A stretch of DNA of 64,000 nt. Source: Venturia oleaginea (taxonomy: Eukaryota > Ascomycota > Dothideomycetes > Venturiales > Venturiaceae). Under the pieces are notes generated by a model. That model did not search any database and was not told the DNA's origin. It saw nothing but the letters and a program-made list of their open reading frames with translations. The position numbers and the translations under genes were made by a program. Location: NCBI GenBank assembly GCA_013176395.1, contig JABMLP010000008.1, positions 1,178,001 through 1,242,000 on the forward strand, written 5' to 3'. Positions 1 to 12,087 of this stretch are shown here, one piece after another (the stretch's first letter is position 1; each line of letters begins with the position of its first letter).

Positions 1-579
1 ACTTGAACCCACAGACCTATCGTGAATTCTGAGACGTCAAGTCCAATTCATCGAGTACCACACAACTGTAAGTGAAAAAGGCTCAGTCATGGCTTCACTC
101 ATTAAACTCATCACCTCAGCGATATCCGAAATCCACCTTACCTTCGAGTCTTTCGGAATTTCGCCACCCCAGCGTCCTATCTGTACAATCCTTCTCACCA
201 CAACTTCGCCATATCTCCTCCTACATTCTTACACCCAGCGCACATCAGACACACAAGGAAAGTTACCTAGTGTCTTTCTTAACGATCTCACAAATCTTTA
301 GCGGTGGTGTGATCCGTTTTTAGCTGCACTACTTGTCATGATACAGGTGTCGCACATTTGTGATCCTTTCGTGACCTAGGAATATAGTGTTGATTTTATG
401 AAAGAGCAGTGTTTCTATTCCATTGAGACCTGTTACTTAAGCTTGCTGGTGACCATCACTTGATAGTCACGAGCCAGTTTCTGCCAGATTCCCTGGTCTT
501 CTTTTTGCGAGGTGAGAGACCCCCGGATGGAGACACCATCTTTGGCTATTGAAATCTTCGTGCTCTGTGACTAGCACAT

Positions 580-1221
580 CATCCATTCAAGTCAGTAAGG
601 GTAGCGTCTGCCAAATTCGCGTCTGACACCTCCATATCCTCAAGGTCTCTCATGACCTCCCCCATTCCCACTCCCACTTCCAGGTCCTCTGCCGAACGTA
701 GACCAGTCGAAAGGACGACTGATGAGCTTCAAGGGAAAGTGATTGAGCACAGTCATGGCTGACTTGTAGAATGTGGTGAAGGTTTGTGTAAGAATGAATG
801 GGTTTGTGCTGAAGCAGTCATCAGAACGAGTTGAATTGTATGCATGAGTTGTAAGTACAGTTGTTCAAAGGGATTGAATACACTCAAAGATCCTGCAAGA
901 GGATGTAATCTATCTGTAAGTGGTGACCCCATGGCCTCATTCATACAGTTTTCTTCTACTGCTCCTGGACGTAATTCGTAGTTTCTGCGACAATCGCGTG
1001 GACTTCCTTCAACTTCATTGCCCAAGCTCTCATTTCATCGCGCTCACGTTGACTTCCCGCGTGGCGCCCGGGATTCGGACGCGTTCTTCTTTGGATTCGA
1101 TGAATGGTGTCTTGGCTCCGTGGGATAAGACGAGGATGCGCTGGCGAATTTCGCGGGGAAAAACGAGGAAATTGGCGGGTTTGGTTGTGGCCTTCAATGG
1201 CTTGCTCTGATCTTGAGCCAT
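580..1221 (-). pseudogene. Decayed gene with an F-box/2EXR-like N-terminus
   Basis: The reading frame begins at 1221 and carries, about 20 residues in, the segment FLVFPREIRQRIL. This resembles the start of fungal F-box-like or 2EXR-type proteins (leaf-proline-arginine-glutamate-isoleucine pattern). The frame stops at 1030, but the overlapping minus frame continues with plausible protein sequence (AMKLKEVHAIVAETTNY) to a stop at 956. A third frame near 580-720 reads as an acidic C-terminal tail (EDLEVGVGMGEVMRDLEDM). At least one frameshift near 1035 and further breaks below 960 are needed to link these parts, and no canonical intron explains them. I infer a dying member of an expanded fungal family; the identity of the family is uncertain. 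Confidence 0.35.
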
Positions 1222-1810
1222 GATATCTTGATCTTGGGCTGTTCATAGAGTAAGGCCATGCTGGATTTGCGAAAAGAGACTGGCAAAAATCTCGATGCGC
1301 CGACCAAATTGCTTCAAGGCGAAATTGTTATCGGAAAACGGTGTGGAAACCTGTTGGTTTTTCACAAATCTCGACTCTGCTTGCCGCACGGCTGCGGCTA
1401 ACATATTTTTCTTTTTATTCTAGGAGGTGTGCTTCTCCATTGCATCGACACGACTTGCTCGTAATCCGACGGAGAGCTCCTTGTGAGCAGCTCATGGTTA
1501 TTTCTGGCCAGAAGCTGCGCTTTCTGGTCTATCTCAAAGCACAAATAACAGAGCTTGTTGTAGTTCAATGAGTTGAAAGGTAGGCTGTTCAGAGTTTACC
1601 TCTATTCTTAACTTCAGCTTCTCTACTAACAGAGATTACAAGCAGTAATTAGACCAGCGATGACCAAAGGGATACTCGCAGTATACCATTTTCCCTCGTC
1701 GCCAAAACAAATTCCCAAAACACAGCAATCTGGTGGTTAGCCGAGAATTGCATAGCAACCAATATCCCAATTCATCCGCATCGCCATTCAACCCCCATCC
1801 TCCTCACAAC

Positions 1811-2624
1811 TCCCTACCATGGACTCCCACCCCCCTCCACCTTCAAAAATACCTCCGTCTCAGCCAAAAAGTTTCCCTCAGTATTAAACAACACCTCCAC
1901 AATCGCCTTAAAATCCTCCATCCTGACACCCACCTCCAACTCCACCATGTCCATTGAGAAAATGTCTCAGAGAAGCTTTGTAAGGATCACCCTTATACTC
2001 CACCCAATACCCATCCCTCATCGCCACCTTCAGCCCGTCCGGATGGGTGAATGTAATGTTGCTCGGCGTAATTGGGTGGTTATGACGTGTACGTGATCCA
2101 GCGCGATGGCGGTATTGCATCCATCCCGCCTCCAAGTTCCTGATGAGGGGCTGAATTTCATCCCAGGTGCGGAAAATGAGGTTTCGATCGTGTTGGGAAT
2201 GCCACTCCTCTCCATCCTCCTCTTGCCCCTCCTTCAATATCCTGGATACAATCTGCGATGACTTAAGTCCCGACCGATGGTCATGGACAAACCAATCCAA
2301 GCGCGGTATATAAGCCTCAATCTCCGCTTTCACAACTTCTCGTCGCGAGAGCCAGAATAATTCATCAAAACTCTCGTTTACCTCCCCAAGCTTGGATTTC
2401 ATGTCCGAAAGGACCTGGTGATTCGTGTTCTAAGACGAATTGAAGTTCCCGGTAAACTTTTTCAATTCGGTCAAATGAAGAAAAAATTCGCGGGCGACTT
2501 GGTCTTGAGGTGTTGTTGGTTCGAAATCACCAAATGCCTCTGATTTTTCCTTGCCAGATACGTCTTCCGCGGCTGTTGGTTGGGTTTGATTTTGAAATGG
2601 CGTTTTACATTTACGTCGAGCCAT
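1811..2624 (-). pseudogene. Decayed hypothetical gene, three frames, adjacent to a similar remnant
   Basis: Starting at ATG 2624 the protein reads through an acidic N-terminus and a helix (REFFLHLTEL). The best continuation then shifts frame at about 2460 (VYRELQFVLEHESPGPFGHE). A third block from 2402 (SFDELFWLSRREVVKAEIEA, then a long charged segment) lies back in the starting frame after a TAG at 2430-2432. Near 1945 another frame change leads into VELEVGVRMEDFKAIVEVLF, ending at a TAG near 1820. All four blocks have protein-like composition on one strand and in order, which is hard to explain except by a once continuous gene with at least two indels. I do not recognise the family. It sits head-to-tail with the remnant at 580-1221. 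Confidence 0.35.
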
Positions 2625-3550
2625 TGGGCCGAATTGAAGGTGGGCGAGGAGAGATTTTTGTTTTGTTTGGCTTGAGTTGCACTGAACTGAGAGTGGTGTT
2701 TAGATGAGTTAATACTGATGAGATCGATGCGATTGTTGTTGTTGGTGGTGTTGTTTAGATGTAAGAGTTAAGAAGAGCATACATATATGTACAGAGGACT
2801 GGTAAAAGAGCTTTGGACAAAGAGTCCCTGCCATGAGCGCATTGCGCATGCAGTAATCAAGCTCATTGATCTGGAAGTCGCAAACAGGAGGACAGACACG
2901 AAATTTATCAGATTGGTCGATATTGCCACTTTTGAAAGGACAGAAGGAAGCAGCAGAACTATTTTGCTTTCATGATGGTATGCTAAGTCTAGCACACTTG
3001 CGTCCCCCTAAGCAATTTCAGCTCAAACCGGAAAGTGAGATTGTTGGAAACAGAAGAGCTGCTACGACGGACAAAGAAATTTTTCATACAGCACATAACA
3101 AGTTTCGGGAAGAGCATTGCCGATAAGCATGAAAAACTATACGCTCTCGCGTCGATTGTTGATGCTCGTCCATATCACCAGAGACGTAGTTGGGATGGGG
3201 TTTATTGCATGTCATATTCCTTTTAATAGATTGTCTTCTTCCACACTATGGTCTTTCTTGAAAAGAGTGTCCCTTTCTGGAAGAGAATCATTTGCCATAA
3301 GAGTTTTTAGGGGCTTTCCAACCCATCCACAATTATCATCTATGTTTGCTGCCATCCTCATCCTCATCTTCGTCCTCATCTTCGTTGAATAGACGTCTCA
3401 ACATCACCAAGGCCTCACACCAGACTTTCATCCAAATCGGTGTATTTGGGGTATGTCCTTCCAGATTCCCTTGAAACCATAGGCATAGAAAAGGCATCAC
3501 TGTATGCGCAACGGTAGACATATTCTAGTTTAGCATCTCTGGGATAAATT

Positions 3551-4519
3551 TCAGGGTGAGCCCAAAGCCCAGCACAACCAGCCCTCAACATAAGTACCTT
3601 GATTGCCTGCAAGACCTGGTTGACCTATGCCAATGAATTCTAGGCTCTCGAAGAGATCGGCTGCAATCCTGTGATTGAGGATAAAGCTTACCAGCGCGCG
3701 ATGCAATCGATTGGGCCTGGAGTAGTAAGAGACGTCGTAGTTTTGACTGGTGTGACCGGGAGATAGAGCCATGCCTTGACGATCAACAATTTGGACGGCT
3801 TTGATGTCCGGATCATCTGATGGGATATTGGAGCCGACTGATTCTTGATGAGATTTGATCGACAGCGCTGCAATCTGCATAGAAGCATCTTTATAGAGGC
3901 ACTTCGCTGTCTGCAGGATTGTGAGCCATGAGCTACCGTTGTCTAGGCGGATCCTCAACAAAACTAGGGATTGGAGGCTGATATTGTGATGGCCTATAAG
4001 AGTATCAAGGTCTGCAGTTGGGATCGAAGCCCTGCAAATGACCAATTTGTTTAGGTGACGAGCTTGGAGATGTTGCGCGATGTCATGGAAATGAGGAAGA
4101 CTGCCCAGGTCGCGGAGATCATCGAGAAGTAATTCGGTTTGTCCGTCAATACGCAAGGTGGTCAGATTGACAAACAACGACAGGGCATTGAGGAAAATAG
4201 GTACAGTTGTTGTTGCTGGATGGGGAATATTTACGAGACATACCGTCTCAATCTTTTTAGCAATAGCTTGTGCCTCCATGAGAGCTTCAATTTGTCGTTT
4301 CATGCGATGAATCTTGCTACTAAAGATGTGTCGAGTATCGAGATAATAGTGCGGGTTATCGCCCAAAACCTCGACCATCCCAATATTTCGAGCAGTTTGC
4401 CTGCAGACTCGACTCAGATTGCCGCGATCGCGCCCAAGTGGAACTTCGCGCAGGATGCTTCGCAACAGTTCATTTGGAATAGTGTCGAGATTCGGCCGTG
4501 CCACGATGTTGTCGGCCAT
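3551..4519 (-). CDS. F-box-like / leucine-rich hypothetical protein
   Basis: This single open frame of 322 residues starts at ATG 4519. Residues 10-45 (TIPNELLRSILREVPLGRDRGNLSRVCRQ) have the spacing of an F-box: a proline-x-glutamate-leucine start and a leucine-serine-x-valine-cysteine second helix. F-box proteins recruit substrates to SCF ubiquitin ligases through Skp1. The rest has several hydrophobic repeats of leucine-rich type (LVICRASI, LQSLVLLRIRL) often found in fungal F-box/LRR proteins. The C-terminus is uncertain. Another minus frame remains open over 3415-3612, and a third, ending in an acidic Glu-Asp run, over 3336-3521, so an unrecognised intron near 3600 may extend the protein. 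Neighbouring remnants upstream are also F-box-like, but I cannot show they are paralogues. Confidence 0.55.
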   Translation of the reverse strand: MADNIVARPNLDTIPNELLRSILREVPLGRDRGNLSRVCRQTARNIGMVEVLGDNPHYYLDTRHIFSSKIHRMKRQIEALMEAQAIAKKIETVCLVNIPHPATTTVPIFLNALSLFVNLTTLRIDGQTELLLDDLRDLGSLPHFHDIAQHLQARHLNKLVICRASIPTADLDTLIGHHNISLQSLVLLRIRLDNGSSWLTILQTAKCLYKDASMQIAALSIKSHQESVGSNIPSDDPDIKAVQIVDRQGMALSPGHTSQNYDVSYYSRPNRLHRALVSFILNHRIAADLFESLEFIGIGQPGLAGNQGTYVEGWLCWALGSP

Positions 4520-6275
4520 GGGTCTAGCTCAGCTGTTGGATTTGGGTTGTGAGGGATGTGAGGTGTCTCTCTGATGCCGACCCATCCAAGATCTGGTATG
4601 AGTCATATCTCCTGGAACTCGTGCCTGGTGAATGAATTTCTGAAACGCTCCAGCCGTCCGTTGTCTTTTTTCTCAAGCAATAGTAATAACCCTTTGTTTC
4701 GAAGAACTTTCATTGACAAAGCACTTGAGGTATGACCCGCAACTTGGCTATCATATAAATAACCAGATGAAAGATAGGAAATCAAAGATTTCCAGTTTGA
4801 GTCGAATGCCCGCAAAAACAACGCTACCTTATGATACGTGCCTCATCCTACCAAGCGTGGTATGTCTATCATCCTCCCACAATCCCTGACAGTCCCGCTA
4901 CAACGCTGGATCAACACTAGAAGGAATAAAGTTTGTTAGCAAGTCTGAGAAGAGTGTGGGGGAAGGATAGACACTTTGAGCCTATAAGTAGTTCGGCCAA
5001 TACCAACCTCATCCTTTAAAATCGGTGAGTAAGGCTGTGTTAGCGGAGGAAATCCAAGTCAACCTACTCCCAGCACGGTCGCCCAATAGTGCAATATCTT
5101 ACTAGAGTACTGTTCTCCCAATTTCTTTTGCCTTAACGCGAAGTTGTGCGAAAGCAAAACCAAGCACAATGTGATCCGCCCGTCCAATTCTTTTTCAGAG
5201 GTATTCTCATGCCTCTCAATGATCATACATCATGCTATTTATCTCTTTCCTCGAATCACAACACTAGATCATCTTTCTCAACCTTCTTCTCCGTTGACAG
5301 ACTGCCAAAACAAGGGGGTCCTAAATTTTGCAACTTACTATCCAGATGAACCAGCCAAATAAGTTGTCGTTCAGGGTGATTGAGCGGACTTTGGAGGAGT
5401 TCCATCATCCCACCACTCGACTGGATTATAGCATTGATACGATTTGACCTTGTCATTCTCAGTCCTGTGTCCCCAGAATTGGTACCCCTTCCAAAACCCC
5501 TGTTCCCATCGATCAAGCCAAAAACTGAATTCCCCTTTGAATCGTCCTCGAAATATCCCAGACAAGCTACTTTCGAGCCGAGAGACTTGCCGTCATCCAA
5601 CGAGGTCTTTCCTTGCTGCTTGAAGGATGATACCTGACCCCAAACACCGCTGTCGTGGAGAATGCTGACACAGATAGCTTGTGGAGCGCAGTGGCTGAAG
5701 ACCTTGCCTTTGAAAGTGAAGTCTGAATAGGTGTCGATGCTTGCAAGAATGGAAATATGGAGTAGCTCGCAGGAACATCGAACGGACAAGTAATTGCAGA
5801 AATGCAAAACTGCGTTGCAGACACTGTAGCCGAGCATAGAATGTAGTAGTACATTCTGAAACTGCTATGTTTTCTCATTGCGCGTGAAGCCCAAAAAGTC
5901 CATCGGATCCTCTGGAGATGATGAATGCGAGAAGTGTTCGGCCATCGATCTCGGGTTGAACATGCTCCATCGGAACGGAGAATCCCCGATTGGCCATGTG
6001 CTCATGAGCCGGCTGTGGGAGGGACAATTTAATTACCCGGCCAAGCTAGAGGCGAGAAAGGGCTTTGTGGTGATGATTGAAGAGTTGGAGAAGAGTTTGT
6101 CGAGATTACTACTGTGACTTTGGGTCACGTGTAAGCTAGATGAGGCAGTCGATGTACGCATCCCAAAGACGTTCACAAACACTCACCCACCTACCTCCAA
6201 ACCAATATCTAAACGCTTCGAATCTTTGTATCGCCTCCTCCGAATCTCCTCAAGTACCATCCCACAATCTCCAAT
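4520..6275. other. Intergenic interval with no secure gene
   Basis: Apart from the weak minus-strand frame at 5256-5837 and a 79-codon plus frame at 5878-6117 (non-ATG start, unrecognised), I see no conserved protein, repeat or RNA gene. The last few hundred bases must contain the promoter of the proteasome gene that starts at 6276. Confidence 0.5.
5256..5837 (-). CDS. Possible hypothetical protein, weak support
   Basis: This is an open frame of 193 residues on the minus strand, with a hydrophobic cysteine-containing N-terminus and a glycine-rich middle (SVFGLIDGNRGFGRGTNSGD). I recognise no domain. A second open minus frame (5567-5878) overlaps it, so one or both may be chance. No intron signals tie it to neighbours. 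It is kept only because of its length in an otherwise empty 1.7-kb interval; it could equally be non-coding. Confidence 0.2.
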   Translation of the reverse strand: MLGYSVCNAVLHFCNYLSVRCSCELLHISILASIDTYSDFTFKGKVFSHCAPQAICVSILHDSGVWGQVSSFKQQGKTSLDDGKSLGSKVACLGYFEDDSKGNSVFGLIDGNRGFGRGTNSGDTGLRMTRSNRINAIIQSSGGMMELLQSPLNHPERQLIWLVHLDSKLQNLGPPCFGSLSTEKKVEKDDLVL

Positions 6276-7226
6276 ATGTTCATTGCACGGTCAGAATATG
6301 GTACCCATCACTCCAACCTTCAAACATATAAACACAAGCTGACCATGCCATTTAGATCGCGGTATCAAGTAAGATGAGCTTTTTGAATCCCTCCAGTCTC
6401 TATTCTCACACGTTACAGCACCTTTTCACCAGAGGGCCGTCTCTTCCAAGTCGAATACTCCTTAGAAGCGATCAAGCTAGGTTCAACAGCAATAGGCGTA
6501 CAAAGCTCCCATTTACCCATGGAAGCCCTCATGCTAAACGGTCCCAGGTCTCAACATCCGAAGGTGTCATCCTCGGTGTCGAAAAGCGCGTAACCTCCAC
6601 CCTCCTCGAAACCTCTTCTGTCGAAAAGATCGTGGAAATAGACCGCCACATTGGCTGTGCCATGTCCGGTCTCCAAGCTGATGCTCGAAGCATGGTCGAA
6701 CACGCACGAGTTGAATCCCAATCACATGCATTCCACTACAACGAGCCGCTGCGAGTAGAGAGTTGTACACAGGCCATTTGCGATCTGGCGCTGAGGTTCG
6801 GAGAGGGCGCTGAGGGTGAGGAGAGCATCATGTCCAGACCTTTTGGCGTGGCTCTGTTGATTGCTGGATTTGATGAGGATGGTCCCAGCCTGTGCGTATA
6901 CATGCTTGCACAATGATGGAAGAAGAGGAAGCTAACACAGGACAAACAGCTACCACGCCGAACCCTCGGGAACATTCTATCGCTACGACGCGAAAGCCAT
7001 CGGTTCTGGATCTGAAGGCGCTCAAGCCGAACTCCAAAACGAATTCCACAAGTCCCTCACTCTCGATGAAGCCGAGCTGATGGTCCTCAAGACACTGAAG
7101 CAGGTCATGGAGGAGAAGCTAGATTCAAAGAACGTGCAGCTAGCGAGTGTGACCAAAGAGAAGGGTTTCAGGATCTACACTGATGAAGAGATGGAGGCGG
7201 TCGTTGCCAAGTTACCGAAGAACTAG
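6276..7226 (+). CDS. pup2: 20S proteasome subunit alpha-5 (PUP2 / PSMA5)
   Basis: This is an alpha-ring subunit of the 20S proteasome core, which degrades ubiquitinated proteins in cytosol and nucleus. I infer five exons: 6276-6300, 6356-6368, 6419-6497, 6548-6891 and 6950-7226. All introns are GT-AG and they sum to 245 residues, the normal family length (about 246). The start is fixed by the conserved N-terminus [20 protein letters not shown], the alpha-subunit signature that gates the pore, which is assembled only after removing the first two short introns. Further landmarks are [43 protein letters not shown], the acidic GEGAEGEE loop and the C-terminal [12 protein letters not shown]. As expected for an alpha subunit there is no catalytic N-terminal threonine. 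The second exon is only 13 nt, so automated models may miss the true start. Confidence 0.96.
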
Positions 7227-8340
7227 TCATCCCAAAACTGGGAGGGCAAAGGAAGCATGGAGTTTTGGCGAAGTTGTAGCATACAAGGAAAGTAGAGCTC
7301 GTTGGGATATACGGTTCATCATCTCGAGCAAGCATAATCCAATACAATGGCCATGTCCAAAACGTCTCCATTAATACAAGCTCTCAACATTCACGGTAAC
7401 GATAGATTAGTCAGCTCGAATCAATAGAATCAATGGCGAGGGAATAAGAAATGTTCCAGCTCGTCACATTGAGCTGTAAATAGAGAAGGAAGAGGTGTGT
7501 CGGTTGGAATTGCAACTGAACGAATGGACAATTGGTCGGATTTATCGAGATATTCATGGTACATTGATGCCCAGCTCATGACTGTTAAAGTGGGTCCATA
7601 TAGAGCCGTACACCACACCTCTCTGAGGCTGTCGACAACATCAACCTGTAAAATTCTCGTCTCAGATTTTCAGCTCTCATCTCGATTTTGCGTACAAATG
7701 CCTTCAAAGACTGTCTTCCCTGCGGACAGGCTGCGCCATGATCATGCCGCGTCCTCCTGTGCGAGCCTACATACACCGCCAGCCATTCTCCTGGACCGGA
7801 TAAGAGTGCAAGTTCAAACCGCTGCAGATTTCTTGACCGGAATCGCCACGGTTCCCATTCGGACTTTCAAGTACAACCCAAGACGGCTTGGTTGACGAAC
7901 CGCTGGTGAGAGCCAAGCTAGCTGCAACGTTAACCACAGTGGCTATCTTTCTCTTTCTGATGCTCCGCCCCCATGCCGCAAGTATTACATCTGCTTTTGC
8001 AAACTTCGAATTTTTTTATATACTTTTCAAAACTTCTTCCCTACTTGACCGATGCCAACTTACTATCGCAGAGTGCAACATTCTGATCAACATGAGAAAT
8101 CCACTTACGTTCTATACAGCCTTGGTTGAAGAAAATGGTCATGATCTGTTTGAAATCTCAAGAGATTCCAGCCTGATTGAGGATGCGATACATCCAGATG
8201 AACCAATGCCAGATACTCAACAAAACCATGACCATCATCAACAACAAGTAGCTACAGCTTGCGCCTGTTCAGCACTGACAGAAAGTGGAGATATCGACAA
8301 TGAGGAGCAGCCTCCAAAGTCCGGGACATAATCAACAGAG
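7227..8340. other. Gap between pup2 and the DUF3176 remnant
   Basis: Only short unrelated frames are visible. A plus frame at 7888-8331 ends in an acidic, His/Gln-rich stretch just before the first recognisable DUF3176 segment. It may be the low-complexity cytosolic N-terminus of that broken gene, but nothing in it is diagnostic. Confidence 0.4.
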
Positions 8341-8354
8341 GTCAAAATTTTACA

Positions 8355-10286
8355 TAACTGGTGGCCGGAACTCCTGTGCATTCTTGCTATTCTGTAGGCC
8401 CTGTTTGCAACCACGCTCACTCTGTTTCTGCACCAGCATCAACCTTTACCACAGTGGCCGTTTAGAATCACCATCAACGCTTTGTTATCTATTTATATTG
8501 TTACATTGAAAAGTTGTGTACTCCTAATTCTTGGCTCAGAACCCCAGCGATGAATTCTGTTTAACAAGCTACAACTTTCGCATAGTCGTCAGTCAATTGA
8601 AGTGGCACTGGTATAAAAGCCAGAGAACAATTTACGATTTTGAAAGATTCGATGCCGCAAGTCGCGGCCCTCTGGGTGCAACAAGCTGTTGTGGGCGGTA
8701 CAATCTCGGTAAGTCTGCACTGCTCTCTTGATCAGTTTTGGATGCGGGCTAATTTCGATAGTGACATAACAACCTCCTTGGCAGCAGTCATCGTCGTTGC
8801 TGCTATTTCAATAGATCTTTTCGCGCAGCAACTTCTACAATACTATTCATGCTCGCTGTTGGATGCAGGATCGTATAGCGCAATTCCCCGCGCCAGCTCC
8901 TTTGAACTGGCCGGCATTCATGTTAATCAAATGGCATCTTCGCAAGCCATGGACCCCGGCATGCTCGCTGCCATTGCAAATGACTTTTTGGATACTACAG
9001 GGAAATCATCGATCGTACCTGCTACGTGCATTTCGGGAAATTGTACCTTCGACACCTACCATTCGATCGGCGTATGTACCACATGTCGTGAAACGACGTC
9101 TTCGGTACAGTCTCTGTGCACCCTGGAGCACAGACTTGCAGGGACGCCGCTTGCTGTTGACGGCCCTGTACTTTGTGCCACGCGTCCTGGCGGCCAATAG
9201 GCCATGGTTATGAGCAACAGTCTTACAAATTGGACTTTTGATGGAATAGATGTCATAGGAGGCGTCAACGTTCTAGCAGTAACCAACAACACTACTGACA
9301 TACCTATGCCGACATTTGTCCCGGCCAATTCCTCGGGATTGTGTTGCTGCCGACAGGGCCTATTTGCTGCCGAATGCGGCTTCTACCCTTGTCTCTCGTC
9401 ATACCAAGCGAGTTTCAGAAATGGTGTATTCAGAGAAGATCTGGTTGCAACAGAACTGATTCCTGCCGTATATAGAGTCACAAAGTCTCTTCCTGTCCCA
9501 TGGGAGCCTTTCTGGCCAGGACCGGATTGCTTCGGTATGATCAGACCATCATGCTTGACAGAGCCACAACGCCAAAATATTAGCACTCCTGAAAAGCCGA
9601 TCTTGGACACCTCAGAGTGGGTCCCATTCTGCAATTCAGCTTTAAATACCATTCCACCAGACTGCTACTTCGAAATACCGCAACAAGTATATTTGATGCT
9701 TGCAGGATACTTTACAAACTCCACCACTCGCATGGGTTCAGTCGTATCAGCAGATCCCCATCAAATCTTTGAAGGACAAGTAACTGCTATCCCTCAAGGT
9801 AACGATTCGACAAATTCGTGGACCACCATGAGCGGTTCAGTTTTCCTGCAGACCCTCTGTCAATCACGCAACATCAATTTCTCCAGCTTTTCCATGAAAA
9901 TGAACCGCGCATTTAATTCCATGACGGCGTATATGCGACAAAATGGTGGACAGGGGCCTGAGCATTATGCTAAAGGCAAGCTGTTCATTACTACCACTTG
10001 TGTCAAGGTCAGGTGGGCATGGCTTGCTTTACCGGCTGTGTTGGCGCTTCTTACGATCGTCGTCCTCGGCGCTACTATATATGCGTCGAATTTGAAAGGT
10101 GGTAGTCATGTTTGGAAATCGTCCAGTCTTTCTGTCTTATTCCATGGATTGGCTACAAAAGAAGAGATGAGGTCGAATTTGGATTCCAGCTCGGGGATGG
10201 AGCAGGTCGCTAAGACGATGGAGGTCAGATTGGATGATAGTGCGGGTGGCTATCAACTTGTTGTGATGAAGTATATCCGCCAGTAA
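8355..10286 (+). pseudogene. DUF3176-type fungal membrane protein, disrupted
   Basis: The pieces follow the order of the fungal DUF3176 family, large membrane proteins of unknown function. They are: a first TM block starting NWWPELLCILAIL; the LPQWPFRITINALLS loop; the family hallmark SQLKWHWY...FERFDAASRGPLG at about 8590-8680; a TM block (VIVVAAISIDLFAQQLLQY); a long cysteine-rich, N-glycosylation-rich outer domain (SGNCTFDTY, GLCCCRQG); and a final TM (WLALPAVLALLTIVVLGATIYA) with a short tail. An intron at 8709-8787 joins the second and third blocks in frame. The gene is interrupted by an in-frame TAG at 8395-8397, a one-base frame change between about 8520 and 8535, and a second in-frame TAG at 9198-9200, where the frame resumes one codon later. 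A 360-codon frame from 9204 stays open, so it is a recent pseudogene or contains sequence errors. Confidence 0.75.
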
Positions 10287-11985
10287 CTGCAAAAGATGAC
10301 GGACCTGAGGCGATTCGGGTATGGCTGCTTGAGACCGGACAATTATCGTGTCCAGCACGGGTTCCCAATACGGAAACATCAGAACCAAGTGCAACGGGCC
10401 CAGGTCTAGATTCGCCAGCTAATTTCGTCTGGCCTCGCCCTGGTGCTGCCAACGGACTGGCGTTCAGATTAGTATGAAGGTGTTAGAAGATTAATACAGC
10501 AAACCCATCGCTCACTGGCCGAAGAAACAATCTGCCTCTCTCCCAAACATATCTCCCGAAACCTCCTTCCTCTTCCACCGTAACGATTCTCCTCGATGCA
10601 CTGATACGAGGACGAAGAACGAGAAGAAGCGATCCGCAAAAATGCCGCATGGCGACTGGAGTTGGAGCGCGGCAGACTCCAGCAAGACCTCCAGGCGAAA
10701 GATCAAGAAACCAGGCAAATGAAGGATCACTAGACTGAGAACATCACACCTGTGACCTTCCAATCGCAAGACAGAGAAGTTGTTGAGTTATGTGTGTATT
10801 AAGTCGTTTATCGGTTACTCTTAAGTCACTCATTAAGATGCGTTGTTATGTGCGTTGTACATGCGTTGTTAGGGCCTCGTTTATCTTCGTATTTACACGT
10901 ATATAGGAGGCCTCAATTCACTCAGTCAAGGCCTCATGCAGTCACCAATACACTCGTTGTTGTACATCTTTACCTTCCAACAGAAGTCTCCCACCTGGCT
11001 CGGTACCAGGGGCACCATCGGTCGCCTCATATAGCAAATCAAGCAGCTCAAGAAAGAAGTCAACCAGCCTCAAGCCAAAACATGGCGAAAAAGTCGCTAA
11101 AGAACATATAGAATCGCTCAACTCAGATGGCAAACCCACGTCTTGATAGCCCGCTATAAGTGTTTGGACCTGTCGGAACGACTCAGGGCCGATTGGGCCA
11201 ATGTATTCGAGCAGGTGAAAAGAATTTGGTCAATTTAATTTGGTGTGGGAACAATACGTATCATTGATAAGGAAAGGGAGCTTCACTTAGACGTGAATGG
11301 CATCAGTATCTTCTGCTTAACATTCTTGTACGGACTGTGTGAATATTTCCCGAATGAACGGTTCTAGAGAAGATAGTCGGTAGCAACCCTTCGTCCAAAA
11401 TTCACTTGTTTTCCATTGTGGAAAATCCACGGCGAAGTAAGCGTTGTAGGCGTCCTCTGTGTGGGCTGTGTAGGGTACTGTTTAGCCAGTGTCAACGAGC
11501 AAACCTTCTAGACCCCCCTGCGAGGTGGCAAGAATCCACCTAGAAGATCTCTGCAGATCAAACAACGCCCATATTCAGTCCTCACCGGGAGTTCGGGCTA
11601 GAATTGGCGTTGGATTGATCATGACGGTTCGTATCCACATCATGTTCGCGAATCTCGTTTTCATTCGGCAGGCTCCAGACGCTGGGATTCCATTGCAATA
11701 GTTTTTCCCATGCTTCCTTGACGTTCAGCGACGAAGGGATGGATGGATGGATGGATTCAATACACCCGCCGGGCCAGTATGGCTCCAGGGGGACACTACC
11801 GATTGTCTATCATACATTGTTTCCAACTATCAACGCTCCCTTCATTCCAAGCCCAAGCATTTACTTTTGTGTAGCATCTTTTTAACATACTGAATTATCA
11901 AATTGACCAAAACTCCAGAAACAACAACAAAAACGAAAGGCGAACTTACCGTTGGCCAGCAGACTGATCGGATCAGATGTTGGCT
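10287..11985. other. Interval between DUF3176 remnant and LINE 3' end
   Basis: No convincing gene. A short plus-strand segment near 10595-10735 reads as a charged coiled coil (REEAIRKNAAWRLELERGRL) and could be a gene fragment. A five-unit GGAT microsatellite lies at 11737-11756. The sequence otherwise looks non-coding, with many stops on both strands. Confidence 0.4.
11737..11756. repeat. (GGAT)5 microsatellite
   Basis: Five perfect tandem GGAT units are seen directly. The repeat lies in the gene-poor stretch downstream of the LINE 3' end. Confidence 0.9.
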
Positions 11986-12087
11986 GTTAGTAAGAGGGGG
12001 GTATCGGATCTAGGATTGCTGCTTGCATGGGTACTATCTTAATGAGTGAGTCCACATGCTCGGAGTTGGTTATGGGTTTGGTAGAGA

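Noticed and set aside
1..579. Possible gene from ATG 89 (70 codons)
   Set aside because: Short, low complexity, no domain, no splice continuation that I could support; the segment otherwise shows nothing.
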